A stretch of DNA of 64,000 bases from Clostridium paridis. Lineage in GTDB: Bacteria > Bacillota > Clostridia > Clostridiales > Clostridiaceae. Made by a program: the position numbers and the translations under genes. Numbering within the stretch: the first letter of the stretch is position 1; every line of letters begins with the position of its first letter. This document shows positions 1-6,788 of the stretch, one piece after another. Where the stretch lies: assembly GCF_016765615.1 (NCBI RefSeq), contig NZ_JAESWA010000005.1, positions 1 to 64,000 on the forward strand. The letters are read 5' to 3'. The notes beneath the pieces were generated by a model. The model saw nothing but the letters and a program-made list of their open reading frames with translations. It searched no databases and was not told the origin of the DNA.

Positions 1-77
1 CAAGGTTGATAGGTGAGGGGTGTAAGTGTGGTAACATATTTAGCTGACTCATACTAATAGATCGAGGGCTTGACCAA
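1..77 (+). rRNA. 23S rRNA, 3' end only
   Basis: The sequence carries the conserved 23S 3'-terminal segment (CTGACTCATACTAATAG followed by a CGAGGGCTTGACC-like end). Only the last ~77 nt are inside the window; the 3' boundary is accurate to a few bases. It belongs to an rrn operon read in the + direction and continuing into the 5S gene at 305. Confidence 0.9.
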
Positions 78-304
78 ATAAAAACAACTGGATATTGTGT
101 GCAATTTTGAAAGAACAGTATTAATAAAATATGTTTTTTCAAAAAAGAATTTATTTACATAATAGTAAATTCACATTAAATTTGATAGATTCGAGCAGTG
201 CTAGGAGTCAAAGAGCGCGGAGCGGAACGTACTTCAAGTTACGTGAGCACCAAAGCGATGCAGACGACAACGCAATGCGAAGGAGATAGCAAATTTAGAG
301 AAAA
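78..304 (+). other. 23S-5S internal transcribed spacer
   Basis: This ~227-nt stretch lies between the 23S end and the 5S gene. Its second half (about 190-290) is clearly richer in G/C than the A/T-rich first half and looks structured, as expected for rRNA processing stems. I see no tRNA and no protein gene in it. Confidence 0.7.
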
Positions 305-420
305 ATTGGTGATGATGATACAAAGGTAACACCCCTTCCCATTTCGAACAGGACGGTTAAGCTTTGAGATGCCGATGGTACTGCACGGGAGACTGTGTGG
401 GAGAGTAGGGAATCGCCAAT
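305..420 (+). rRNA. rrf: 5S rRNA
   Basis: About 116 nt beginning ATTGGTG and ending CGCCAAT, which pair to form the terminal helix. The interior holds the conserved 5S block CCCATTTCGAACAGG and the loop-E/helix-IV region ending GGGAGAGTAGG. Size and order after 23S fit a complete 5S gene. Confidence 0.95.
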
Positions 421-426
421 TGTTGT

Positions 427-501
427 TCCGCGATAGCTCAATGGTGGAGCACTCGGCTGTTAACCGATAGGTTGGAGGTTCGAGCCCTCTTCGCGGAGCC
501 A
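427..501 (+). tRNA. tRNA-Asn (anticodon GTT), CCA encoded
   Basis: The acceptor stem TCCGCGA pairs with TCGCGGA, followed by a G discriminator and a genomically encoded CCA. The anticodon arm CGGCTGTTAACCG gives GTT (Asn), and GGTTCGAGCC forms the T loop. It sits 6 nt after 5S, so it is part of the rrn transcript. Its discriminator base G matters for the T-box at 4800-5130, whose first bulge ends in the complementary C. Confidence 0.97.
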
Positions 502-517
502 TTTTATTATGACAAGT

Positions 518-546
518 AACTCAGCAGAAGCTGAGTTTTTTTGTTT
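518..546 (+). terminator. rrn operon terminator
   Basis: The hairpin AACTCAGC-AGAA-GCTGAGTT is followed directly by a long T run. It ends the rRNA/tRNA transcript. Confidence 0.9.
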
Positions 547-634
547 TTCAATAAAAATTATGATTAAGAGTGGATGCTTTTGAAGGTTTTTGAACGTTTG
601 TGATTAAGACTTCTTATTTTTGAGTGAAATGTTA

Positions 635-663
635 TTGACAATTGAAATGTAATCATTTAAAAT
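635..663 (+). promoter_or_regulatory. Promoter of the fructose operon
   Basis: TTGACA (635-640), a 17-nt spacer, then TAAAAT (658-663) form a near-consensus SigA promoter 60 nt before the fruR start. It is the only good promoter seen ahead of the four-gene fru operon. Confidence 0.8.
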
Positions 664-673
664 ACAATTAAGC

Positions 674-700
674 AATCAAAAACAATCATAATTAATCAAA
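674..700 (+). promoter_or_regulatory. Three helically phased AATCA repeats, candidate FruR operator
   Basis: AATCAAA at 674, AATCATA at 684 and AATCAAA at 694 are spaced exactly 10 bp apart, immediately downstream of the -10 box. Reverse-oriented copies (TGATTAAGA) lie at 561 and 601. DeoR-family fructose repressors bind direct repeats near their own promoter, so this is a likely autoregulatory site; the assignment is inference. Confidence 0.5.
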
Positions 701-722
701 TAAATTCAATGAAGGAGTTTGA

Positions 723-1490
723 ATGATCATGTTTGCGCAAGAGAGACAACAAATAATATCAAATATGTTAAAAGAGAAAAGTAGTATTAAAGTTATAGAA
801 ATTGCAGAAGCATTAGAGGTTTCAGAATCTACTATTAGAAGAGATCTTCAAGAGATGGAAGAGAAAAGTCTTTTGATGAGAACTCATGGAGGAGCTGTAG
901 GAGTAGATAATAGAACCAACTATGAACCATCATTTTTAGATAAAAAAGATGAAAGAAAAGATAAAAAAATAAAGATTGCAGAATATGCAAGTAAAATGAT
1001 AAATGATGGAGACACTGTAATATTAGATTCTGGAACAACTACGCTAGAAATTGCAAAAAGAATAACAGCTAAAGATGTAACAATAGTAACTAATTCAATA
1101 GATATAGCAGGTGAATTATCATCAAATGATCAGATAGAAGTCATAGTTACGGGAGGATCTATTAGAGTTAGTACAAGAGCAATGGTTGGAACTATAACTG
1201 AAAGAATGTTAAAAAATTTTAGAGTTGATAAAGCATTTATAGGCGCAAATGGTATATCCATAGATGATGGTGTTACAACTCCAAATGTAACCGAAGCGCA
1301 AACAAAAAAAGTAATGATGAATAATGCTAGAGAAGTTATAGTAGTAGCTGATGGAAGTAAATTTAGAAATGTATCATTTTCAGTAATTTGTCCGGTAAAA
1401 GCTGTAAGTATGATTATAACTAGTGATGAAATAACTGAACAAGAAGTGCAAGAATATAACGAAGTAGGCGTTGAAGTTATAACTACTTAG
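723..1490 (+). CDS. fruR: DeoR-family transcriptional repressor of fructose operon
   Basis: A 255-residue DeoR/GlpR-type regulator. The N-terminus holds the DeoR winged helix-turn-helix (about residues 5-60, with IAEALEVSESTIRRDLQEME and the RTHGGA hinge). The rest is the sugar-phosphate sensing domain with DSGTTTLEIAK and FIGANGIS. Length matches the family. An AAGGAG site at 712-717 serves the ATG at 723; a second in-frame ATG at 729 gives the usual MFAQER start and is also possible. The gene opens the fructose operon, 18 nt before fruK, so it should be a local repressor relieved by fructose 1-phosphate. Phased repeats just upstream are its likely operator. Confidence 0.93.
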   Translation: MIMFAQERQQIISNMLKEKSSIKVIEIAEALEVSESTIRRDLQEMEEKSLLMRTHGGAVGVDNRTNYEPSFLDKKDERKDKKIKIAEYASKMINDGDTVILDSGTTTLEIAKRITAKDVTIVTNSIDIAGELSSNDQIEVIVTGGSIRVSTRAMVGTITERMLKNFRVDKAFIGANGISIDDGVTTPNVTEAQTKKVMMNNAREVIVVADGSKFRNVSFSVICPVKAVSMIITSDEITEQEVQEYNEVGVEVITT

Positions 1491-1508
1491 AACGAAGGGG
1501 ATGATATT

Positions 1509-2456
1509 ATGGTAATTACCGTAACCTTAAATCCAGCCCTAGATAGAACACTGATTATTGAAAATTTTACTTTAGGTACTGTAAATAGGGCATCTAAAGA
1601 GAGATTTGATATTGGAGGAAAAGGAATTAATGTATCAAAAGTGCTAAAAAACTTAGGGATAGAATCAAAAGCTATTGGTTTTTTAGGTGGTATGGTTAAA
1701 AGTGTTTTTCTAGAAGAGTTAGATAATAGAGGGATAGAGCATCAATTTGTTGAAATAGGGGCTCAAACAAGAACTAATATAAAAGTAGTAGACAATAAAA
1801 ATTCTACTAATACTGATATTAATGAGGCGGGTCCAGCAATAAAAGAAGAAGAGTTACAAAAATTTATAGAGATATATAAAGAAAATTGCAAAAAAGAAAA
1901 TATTATAGTCATATCAGGTGGGATACCTAAGGGTATTTCAGATGACATATATGCAAGACTAATAAAGATAGCTAAGGAGAGAGGGGCTTATACAATATTA
2001 GATGCAGAAGGAGAACTGTTTAGGAAAGCGATAATGGAAAAACCTTATGCGATAAAGCCCAATAATCATGAATTATCATTACTGTTTAATGAAACACTAG
2101 AAGATGAAAGTAAAATAATTGAAAAAGCTATTGGAATCCAAAAAAATGGCGTATCAAAGATTTTAGTTTCATTAGGCTCTAAAGGAGCAATATATGTTAC
2201 AGATGATGAAATTTATTCAGCAAAAGGCTTGAAGGTAGAAGTAAATAGTACTGTAGGAGCAGGTGATTCTATGGTAGCAGCAATAGTGTATTCTCTTTTA
2301 AATAATTTAAGCAATAAAGATACCTTAACTTTTGCACAAGCTTGTGGAGCTTCGACTGTACAGCTTGAAGGGACAGAAGCTTGTACATTAGATGAAGTAA
2401 AGAGCTTTTTAGAAATATCTGAAAGAAATGTGAGGCGTGTAGATTATGGAAATTAG
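1509..2456 (+). CDS. fruK: 1-phosphofructokinase
   Basis: A PfkB/ribokinase-family sugar kinase of 315 residues that converts fructose 1-phosphate to fructose 1,6-bisphosphate with ATP in the cytoplasm. Seen directly: the N-terminal TLNPALDRT motif of 1-phosphofructokinase-type enzymes, the GGKGINVSKVL substrate motif, and the C-terminal TVGAGDSMVA anion-hole motif with its catalytic Asp. Context settles the substrate: a DeoR regulator precedes it and a fructose-type PTS follows. The stop overlaps the start of the EIIA gene by 11 nt, indicating translational coupling. Tagatose-6-phosphate kinase is a sister family, but nothing nearby supports it. Confidence 0.94.
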   Translation: MVITVTLNPALDRTLIIENFTLGTVNRASKERFDIGGKGINVSKVLKNLGIESKAIGFLGGMVKSVFLEELDNRGIEHQFVEIGAQTRTNIKVVDNKNSTNTDINEAGPAIKEEELQKFIEIYKENCKKENIIVISGGIPKGISDDIYARLIKIAKERGAYTILDAEGELFRKAIMEKPYAIKPNNHELSLLFNETLEDESKIIEKAIGIQKNGVSKILVSLGSKGAIYVTDDEIYSAKGLKVEVNSTVGAGDSMVAAIVYSLLNNLSNKDTLTFAQACGASTVQLEGTEACTLDEVKSFLEISERNVRRVDYGN

Positions 2457-2886
2457 AGATATGTTTTCAAAGGAAAGAGTAAGTTTTGACATGAAATCAA
2501 AGACAAAGACTGAAGCATTAGATGAGCTTATTGAGTTGTTAATAAAAGATAATAAGGTAAAAGACGCTGCAGTATTTAAAAAAGCAGTATTAGATAGAGA
2601 AGAAGAATATTCAACTGGGATTGGAATGGGAATAGCAATTCCTCATGGAAAGAGTAACTCTGTTATAGAAGCTTCAATTGTATTCGGGAAGAGTGTAGAT
2701 GGGGTTGAGTATGATTCAATGGATGGAAAACCAGCACATTTATTTTTCTTAATAGCTGTACCAGAAGAAGCTAATAATATTCATTTAAAAGTATTAAGTG
2801 AAATATCAAGAAAATTAATGCATTCAGAAGTTAGAGAACAACTAATGAATTGTGGTAGCTTTGAAGATTTTCTAGAGGTCTTCTAA
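2446..2886 (+). CDS. PTS fructose transporter subunit IIA
   Basis: A 146-residue fructose/mannitol-type EIIA domain (PTS_EIIA type 2). The phosphorylated histidine lies in GMGIAIPHGKSN (about residues 62-73). It takes phosphate from HPr and passes it to the EIIB part of the next protein. Here EIIA is a separate protein rather than fused to EIIBC, an arrangement common in Firmicutes. The start lies inside the 3' end of fruK and the next gene begins 52 nt downstream, so all four genes are one transcription unit. Confidence 0.92.
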   Translation: MEIRDMFSKERVSFDMKSKTKTEALDELIELLIKDNKVKDAAVFKKAVLDREEEYSTGIGMGIAIPHGKSNSVIEASIVFGKSVDGVEYDSMDGKPAHLFFLIAVPEEANNIHLKVLSEISRKLMHSEVREQLMNCGSFEDFLEVF

Positions 2887-2938
2887 CTATATAACGAACT
2901 TATATGTAAACTATTGAATAAAAAAAGGAGGAATTATA

Positions 2939-4330
2939 ATGAAACTAGTAGCAATCACTTCATGTCCAACTGGGATTGCCCATACTTATATGGCAGCAGA
3001 AGCACTTCAAATGGCAGCAAAAGAGTTAGGATATGAAATAAAGGTTGAAACTCAAGGGTCAGTAGGGGCTGAAAATGTAATTACTAATGATGACTTAAGA
3101 GAAGCAAGAGCTGTAATTATTGCAGCAGATACAAATGTTGATAAAAGTAGATTTGTAGGTCTCCCATTAATCGAGGTTCCTGTAAAGGATGCCATTAAAG
3201 ATTCAAAGGCTTTAATAAAAAGAGCACTAGATACAAAGGTTAGCGAAAACTTATCAAGCAAAGTTAATAAAATAAAAGCTGAAGAGAAGGAATCAAGAAC
3301 AGGAATATATAAACATTTAATGACTGGTGTATCATTTATGCTTCCATTCGTTGTAGCAGGGGGTCTTCTTATTGCATTAGGTTTCGCTTTTGGAGGAATT
3401 TATGTTTATAATTCTCCAAATAGCATCGGAGGAGCTATATTTTGGACAGGCAAAGCATCTTTTGCACTAATGATTCCAGCATTAGCTGGGTATATAGCAT
3501 ATTCTATAGCAGACAGACCAGGATTAGTTCCAGGTATGGTCGGTGGATTCTTAGCACAGAATGTTGCTGGTTATGAGTTCTTAAACACAAAAGTTTCAAG
3601 CTTCTTAGGAGCTATTATAGCAGGATTCATTGCAGGGTATATAGTGTTATTTTTAAAGAAATACATTAAACTTCCAAAGTCAATGGAAGGTCTAATACCA
3701 ATACTTGTTTTACCTTTATTATCAACCCTTATAGTAGGACTTATAATGTTATTTATAGTTGGTGGGCCGGTAGCATATGTAAATGATTCACTTGCATGGT
3801 GGTTAAACGGATTAAAAGGTACAAATGCAGCTTTACTAGGAATTATATTAGGATTAATGATGGCATTTGACTTAGGTGGACCTGTAAACAAAGCAGCCTA
3901 TACATTTGCTACAGCGACTCTTGTAGCAGGAAAACTTTCAACTATAATGGCAGCAACTATGGTTGCAGGAATGGTTCCTCCATTAGGAATAGCATTAGCA
4001 ACTGTAATTGCAAAGAAGAAGTTTACAGATGCTGAGAGAGAATCAGGAAAAGCAGCTTGGGCGTTAGGATTATCATTCATATCTGAAGGAGCAATACCTT
4101 TTGCAGCAGCTGATCCGTTAAGAGTTATACCTTCAGTAATGGCAGGAGGAGCAGTAGCAGGTGGATTGTCAATGGCATTTGGTTGTGGATTAGCAGTTCC
4201 GCATGGTGGTATCTGGGTGTTAGCTATTCCTAATGTAGTTTCTAACCTATTACCATATGTTGTAGCACTTGTTGCAGGAACAGTAGTAACTGCAATTATT
4301 CTTTCAATAATTAAAAAGCCTGTGGCATAG
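2939..4330 (+). CDS. fruA: PTS fructose transporter subunit IIBC
   Basis: A 463-residue membrane permease of the fructose PTS. Residues 1-~100 are the EIIB domain with the phosphocysteine in TSCPTGIAHTYMAAEAL. From about residue 120 follows the polytopic EIIC domain (FMLPFVVAGGLLIALGF, then GGPVNKAAYTF and the ISEGAIPFAAADP substrate motif). It imports fructose as fructose 1-phosphate, the substrate of the upstream kinase. A strong AAAGGAGG site precedes the ATG. It ends the fru operon; I see no convincing terminator directly after it. Confidence 0.94.
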   Translation: MKLVAITSCPTGIAHTYMAAEALQMAAKELGYEIKVETQGSVGAENVITNDDLREARAVIIAADTNVDKSRFVGLPLIEVPVKDAIKDSKALIKRALDTKVSENLSSKVNKIKAEEKESRTGIYKHLMTGVSFMLPFVVAGGLLIALGFAFGGIYVYNSPNSIGGAIFWTGKASFALMIPALAGYIAYSIADRPGLVPGMVGGFLAQNVAGYEFLNTKVSSFLGAIIAGFIAGYIVLFLKKYIKLPKSMEGLIPILVLPLLSTLIVGLIMLFIVGGPVAYVNDSLAWWLNGLKGTNAALLGIILGLMMAFDLGGPVNKAAYTFATATLVAGKLSTIMAATMVAGMVPPLGIALATVIAKKKFTDAERESGKAAWALGLSFISEGAIPFAAADPLRVIPSVMAGGAVAGGLSMAFGCGLAVPHGGIWVLAIPNVVSNLLPYVVALVAGTVVTAIILSIIKKPVA

Positions 4331-4363
4331 CAAAATAAAAGTAAGATATAATTAAAATAAGAG

Positions 4364-4392
4364 TTGCACATTTGATATTAGTATGATATTAT
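4364..4392 (+). promoter_or_regulatory. Promoter of the zinc-ribbon gene
   Basis: TTGCAC (4364-4369), a 17-nt spacer and TATTAT (4387-4392) lie about 110 nt before the small zinc-ribbon gene. The resulting ~100-nt leader contains a short hairpin with TTCTC/GAGAA arms around 4448-4467, so the mRNA may be controlled after transcription. Confidence 0.5.
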
Positions 4393-4505
4393 AAAAAAGT
4401 ACGATAGTACAAATAAAATAAGATAAAGATTGAATGAGATAATGATTTTCTCCAGTTTAGAGAATTTGTTAATCCAGTGAAGATCTTTAAAATGGAGGAA
4501 TTGAA

Positions 4506-4664
4506 ATGGCAGATAAAACATTAGTATGCAGAGATTGTGGTAAAGAATTCGTATTCACAGAAGGAGAACAAGCGTTCTACAAAGAAAAAGGATTCGATAA
4601 CGAACCAACAAGATGCGTAGATTGCAGAAGAGCAAAGAAACAACAAAATAACAGAAGATACTAA
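4506..4664 (+). CDS. Small zinc-ribbon protein (52 aa)
   Basis: The 52-residue product begins MADKTLVCRDCGKEFVFT and has two CxxC knuckles, CRDC near residue 8 and CVDC near residue 37, separated by an aromatic, acidic loop with FYKEKGF. The tail is basic (RRAKKQQNNRRY). This is the clostridial probable-zinc-binding domain found in very short proteins. A GGAGG site sits 7-8 nt before the ATG and a strong terminator follows, so it is a monocistronic gene. The basic tail suggests nucleic acid binding, but the function is not known to me. It uses fewer AT-only codons than its neighbours, which hints at high expression. Confidence 0.88.
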   Translation: MADKTLVCRDCGKEFVFTEGEQAFYKEKGFDNEPTRCVDCRRAKKQQNNRRY

Positions 4665-4676
4665 TCTGAATGTTAG

Positions 4677-4712
4677 GCTATGAAAGGAAACTTTCATAGC
4701 TTTGTTTTTTTT
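4677..4712 (+). terminator. Terminator of the zinc-ribbon gene
   Basis: A perfect 10-bp stem (GCTATGAAAG / CTTTCATAGC) with a GAAA tetraloop is followed by TTTGTTTTTTTT. Confidence 0.92.
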
Positions 4713-4731
4713 ACTCTTTAGAAATTTATAA
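4706..4731 (+). repeat. Terminator-tail element, copy 1 of 3
   Basis: The terminator T run continues into ACTCTTTAGAAATTTATAA. The same 7T-ACTCTTTAG-RRATTTATRA string follows unrelated terminators at 11704 and 44004. Confidence 0.6.
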
Positions 4732-4738
4732 TTCTATA

Positions 4739-4767
4739 TTGACATAGATATAAAGTAGAGATATAAT
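4739..4767 (+). promoter_or_regulatory. Promoter of the T-box/aspS2 unit
   Basis: Consensus TTGACA (4739-4744), a 17-nt spacer and consensus TATAAT (4762-4767). Transcription should start near 4774, just before the T-box Stem I. Confidence 0.88.
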
Positions 4768-4981
4768 TTTAAAAAATATAGAATTCTATGAAGAGAAAAA
4801 GTAGTTGGTAATTAATTTTCTTAGCGAGTGAAGGGTGGTGGAAGCTTCATAAGATTATACTAATGAAAGACATCTCAGAGAAGTTTATTTTAATTTTAGT
4901 AGGATAAATCGGGAGCCACCGTTATATGGCTTTAGAGATAATCTTATTTAATGAGATTAATAAGGATGGCACCGTGGGTAT

Positions 4982-5017
4982 AACCTCACTCCTTGCAAAG
5001 GGAGAGAGGTTTTTTTA
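4982..5017 (+). terminator. T-box terminator 1
   Basis: AACCTCACTCCTT pairs with AAGGGAGAGAGGTT and is followed by a T run. Its 5' arm is shared with the first antiterminator (CCTCAC and TCCTT), so the two folds exclude each other. Confidence 0.88.
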
Positions 5018-5092
5018 TTTATCAAAACTATGAGTAGCATTATTACTTATTGATTTATTAGTAAGGTTAATTAGGATGGTATCGTGAAATTT

Positions 5093-5130
5093 AATCTTCG
5101 CTCCTAAAAGGGGTGAAGATTTTTTTTGTT
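5093..5130 (+). terminator. T-box terminator 2
   Basis: AATCTTCGCTCCT pairs with AGGGGTGAAGATT and is followed by eight T residues. The 5' arm contains TTCGC and TCCTAA, the partners of the second antiterminator. Confidence 0.88.
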
Positions 5131-5192
5131 TTTTAGGAAAATGCCATGGTTTATGGTATTGATTATTCTTTACATTAGAAAGGAGAAGTATT

Positions 5193-6476
5193 ATGAAAAG
5201 GGAAATGGCCAAAGAATTAAGTGAGAAGATTGAAGAAAGGATAATGCTAAAAGGGTGGATTCATAGAATTAGAACACTAAAAAATATAACATTTATAGTA
5301 TTAAGAGATGAAAGCGGACTAGTACAATGTGTAGCTGGAAAGGAAATATCACTAGATGGAATTTCAAATGAAGCAGTTGTAGAAGTCATAGGAATAGTTA
5401 AAGAAGGAAAAAATTCATTAAACCCTTATGAAATTTTTGTAGAAAGTATATCTGTATTAAATGGGGTAATAGGGGAGCTGCCTATTGAAATTAATAAAAG
5501 TGAGCTTCAAGTTTCATTAGATACACTTTTGAATAACAGGGTTCTTAGTTTAAGAAATGAAAAGGAGAACTCGATTTTTAGAGTTCAGCATATTTTAGTT
5601 CAAGCATTTAGAAGTTTTCTATCTAGTGAAGGATTTACTGAAATATTCACTCCTAAGATAGTGGCTGAAGGAGCAGAAGGCGGGACTGCATTATTTAAAG
5701 TAGATTATTTTGGAGAAAAAGCATATCTTTCTCAGAGCCCTCAATTTTATAAACAAATGATGATTGGTGCAGGGTATGAAAAGGTATTTGAAATAGCAAA
5801 TTTTTTCAGGGCAGAAGAGCATGATACAAGTAGACATTTAAATCAATTTACAAGTATGGATGTTGAGATGGCATTTATAGAAGATGAGTCAACAATAATG
5901 GATTTAGAGCAAGAATTACTAAAATTTATGATGAAAGAACTAAATGAAAAAGGAGAAAAGTATATAGAAGCTCTAAAAATAGAAATTCCTATAGTTGAAG
6001 AGATTCCTAGATTTGAATTACGAGAAGTAAAAGAAATTCTTAAAAATAACTATGGAAAAGTTATAGACGAAAATGATCTTGATCCTGAAGGAGAAAGACT
6101 AATTAGTAAATATGTTAGAGAAAAATTTAATTCTGATTTCGTGTTTATTACTGATTATGGCAGAGAGTGTAGACCAATGTATACAATGCCTAAAGGTGAA
6201 AATGGAACAAAAGCATTTGACCTTATATTTAGAGGGGTTGAGATAACATCTGGTGCCCAGAGAATTCATGAGTATAATATGCTAGTTCAGAATTTTAAAG
6301 ACAAGGGATTAAACCCAGAAGACTTTAGTAGCTATATCGAAACCTTTAAATATGGTATGCCACCACATGGAGGTTTTGCAATAGGACTTGAAAGGTTTAT
6401 GGCGTTATTACTAGGTATTGAAAATGTAAGGAAAACATCCTTATTTCCAAGAGATAGACATAGATTAGTGCCATAA
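5193..6476 (+). CDS. aspS: Archaeal-type aspartyl-tRNA synthetase (AspS2)
   Basis: A 427-residue class IIb aminoacyl-tRNA synthetase. Residues 1-~105 form the OB-fold anticodon-binding domain (GWIHRIRTLKNITFIVLRD). The catalytic core has motif 2 FRAEEHDTSRHLNQF, diagnostic of archaeal/eukaryal AspRS rather than AsnRS, and motif 3 GFAIGLERFMALLLG near the C-terminus, ending FPRDRHRLVP. It lacks the GAD insertion of bacterial AspRS. Such enzymes in bacteria are often non-discriminating and also charge tRNA-Asn, which GatCAB then amidates; His24 in GWIH fits that type as I recall it. The Asp-specific T-box upstream supports the Asp assignment. It has an AGGAG site and a short gap to the T-box. 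Confidence 0.9.
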   Translation: MKREMAKELSEKIEERIMLKGWIHRIRTLKNITFIVLRDESGLVQCVAGKEISLDGISNEAVVEVIGIVKEGKNSLNPYEIFVESISVLNGVIGELPIEINKSELQVSLDTLLNNRVLSLRNEKENSIFRVQHILVQAFRSFLSSEGFTEIFTPKIVAEGAEGGTALFKVDYFGEKAYLSQSPQFYKQMMIGAGYEKVFEIANFFRAEEHDTSRHLNQFTSMDVEMAFIEDESTIMDLEQELLKFMMKELNEKGEKYIEALKIEIPIVEEIPRFELREVKEILKNNYGKVIDENDLDPEGERLISKYVREKFNSDFVFITDYGRECRPMYTMPKGENGTKAFDLIFRGVEITSGAQRIHEYNMLVQNFKDKGLNPEDFSSYIETFKYGMPPHGGFAIGLERFMALLLGIENVRKTSLFPRDRHRLVP

Positions 6477-6785
6477 AAAATATATATCACATATAAAAAT
6501 AATTTAACAAGAGTAGAATTTATTTAATATTTTAGGAAAAAATATGTAGTATAGGATAAAACTAACCATAATAAAAAAGAATATTCAGAATATTTAGAAA
6601 AGATAAAGGAAATACAGTTAAATAGTAGAATATATATTTATATAATAGCTTACTTTAATAAGGTTAGGAATAAAATATATAAATTTTTAATATTTTTTAT
6701 ATAGATAGATAAAGCTGAATTATCAGCATTATATATATACCTAAACTATAGGAAAGGTGGGTGAAATCAAGGGAAAATAAGTACC
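6477..6785 (+). other. AT-rich intergenic region
   Basis: About 310 nt without a plausible gene. It is very A/T-rich. I see a short GCTGA/ATCAGC-like hairpin near 6714-6727 but no U-tailed terminator for aspS2 and no consensus promoter that I would defend. Confidence 0.5.
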
Positions 6786-6788
6786 TTG

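Larger units (their letters stand above)
4785..5130 (+). promoter_or_regulatory. T-box leader with one Stem I and two antiterminator/terminator modules
   Basis: Stem I shows AGTA (4800-4803) opposite GAA (4865-4867), the AGCGAG and GGTGG apical motifs, and the codon GAC (4869-4871) in the specifier position, which reads Asp. Module 1: AAGGA/TCCTT helix (4962-4966, 4990-4994), the 7-nt bulge TGGCACC, GTGGG/CCTCAC, then a terminator ending about 5017. Module 2: TTAGGA/TCCTAA (5071-5076, 5102-5107), the 7-nt bulge TGGTATC, GTGAA/TTCGC, then a second terminator ending about 5130. Only ~55 nt separate the modules, too little for a second Stem I. Uncharged tRNA would have to pass both. The leader controls the aspartyl-tRNA synthetase at 5193. 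Confidence 0.9.

Noticed and set aside
239-502. An 87-codon minus-strand frame over 5S rRNA and tRNA-Asn
   Set aside because: It is antisense to stable RNA genes; such frames over rrn operons are a known annotation artefact.
3898-4371. A 157-codon minus-strand frame opposite the EIIBC gene
   Set aside because: Opposite a well-supported membrane protein; Ala/Thr/Pro-rich composition reflects the complement of hydrophobic codons.
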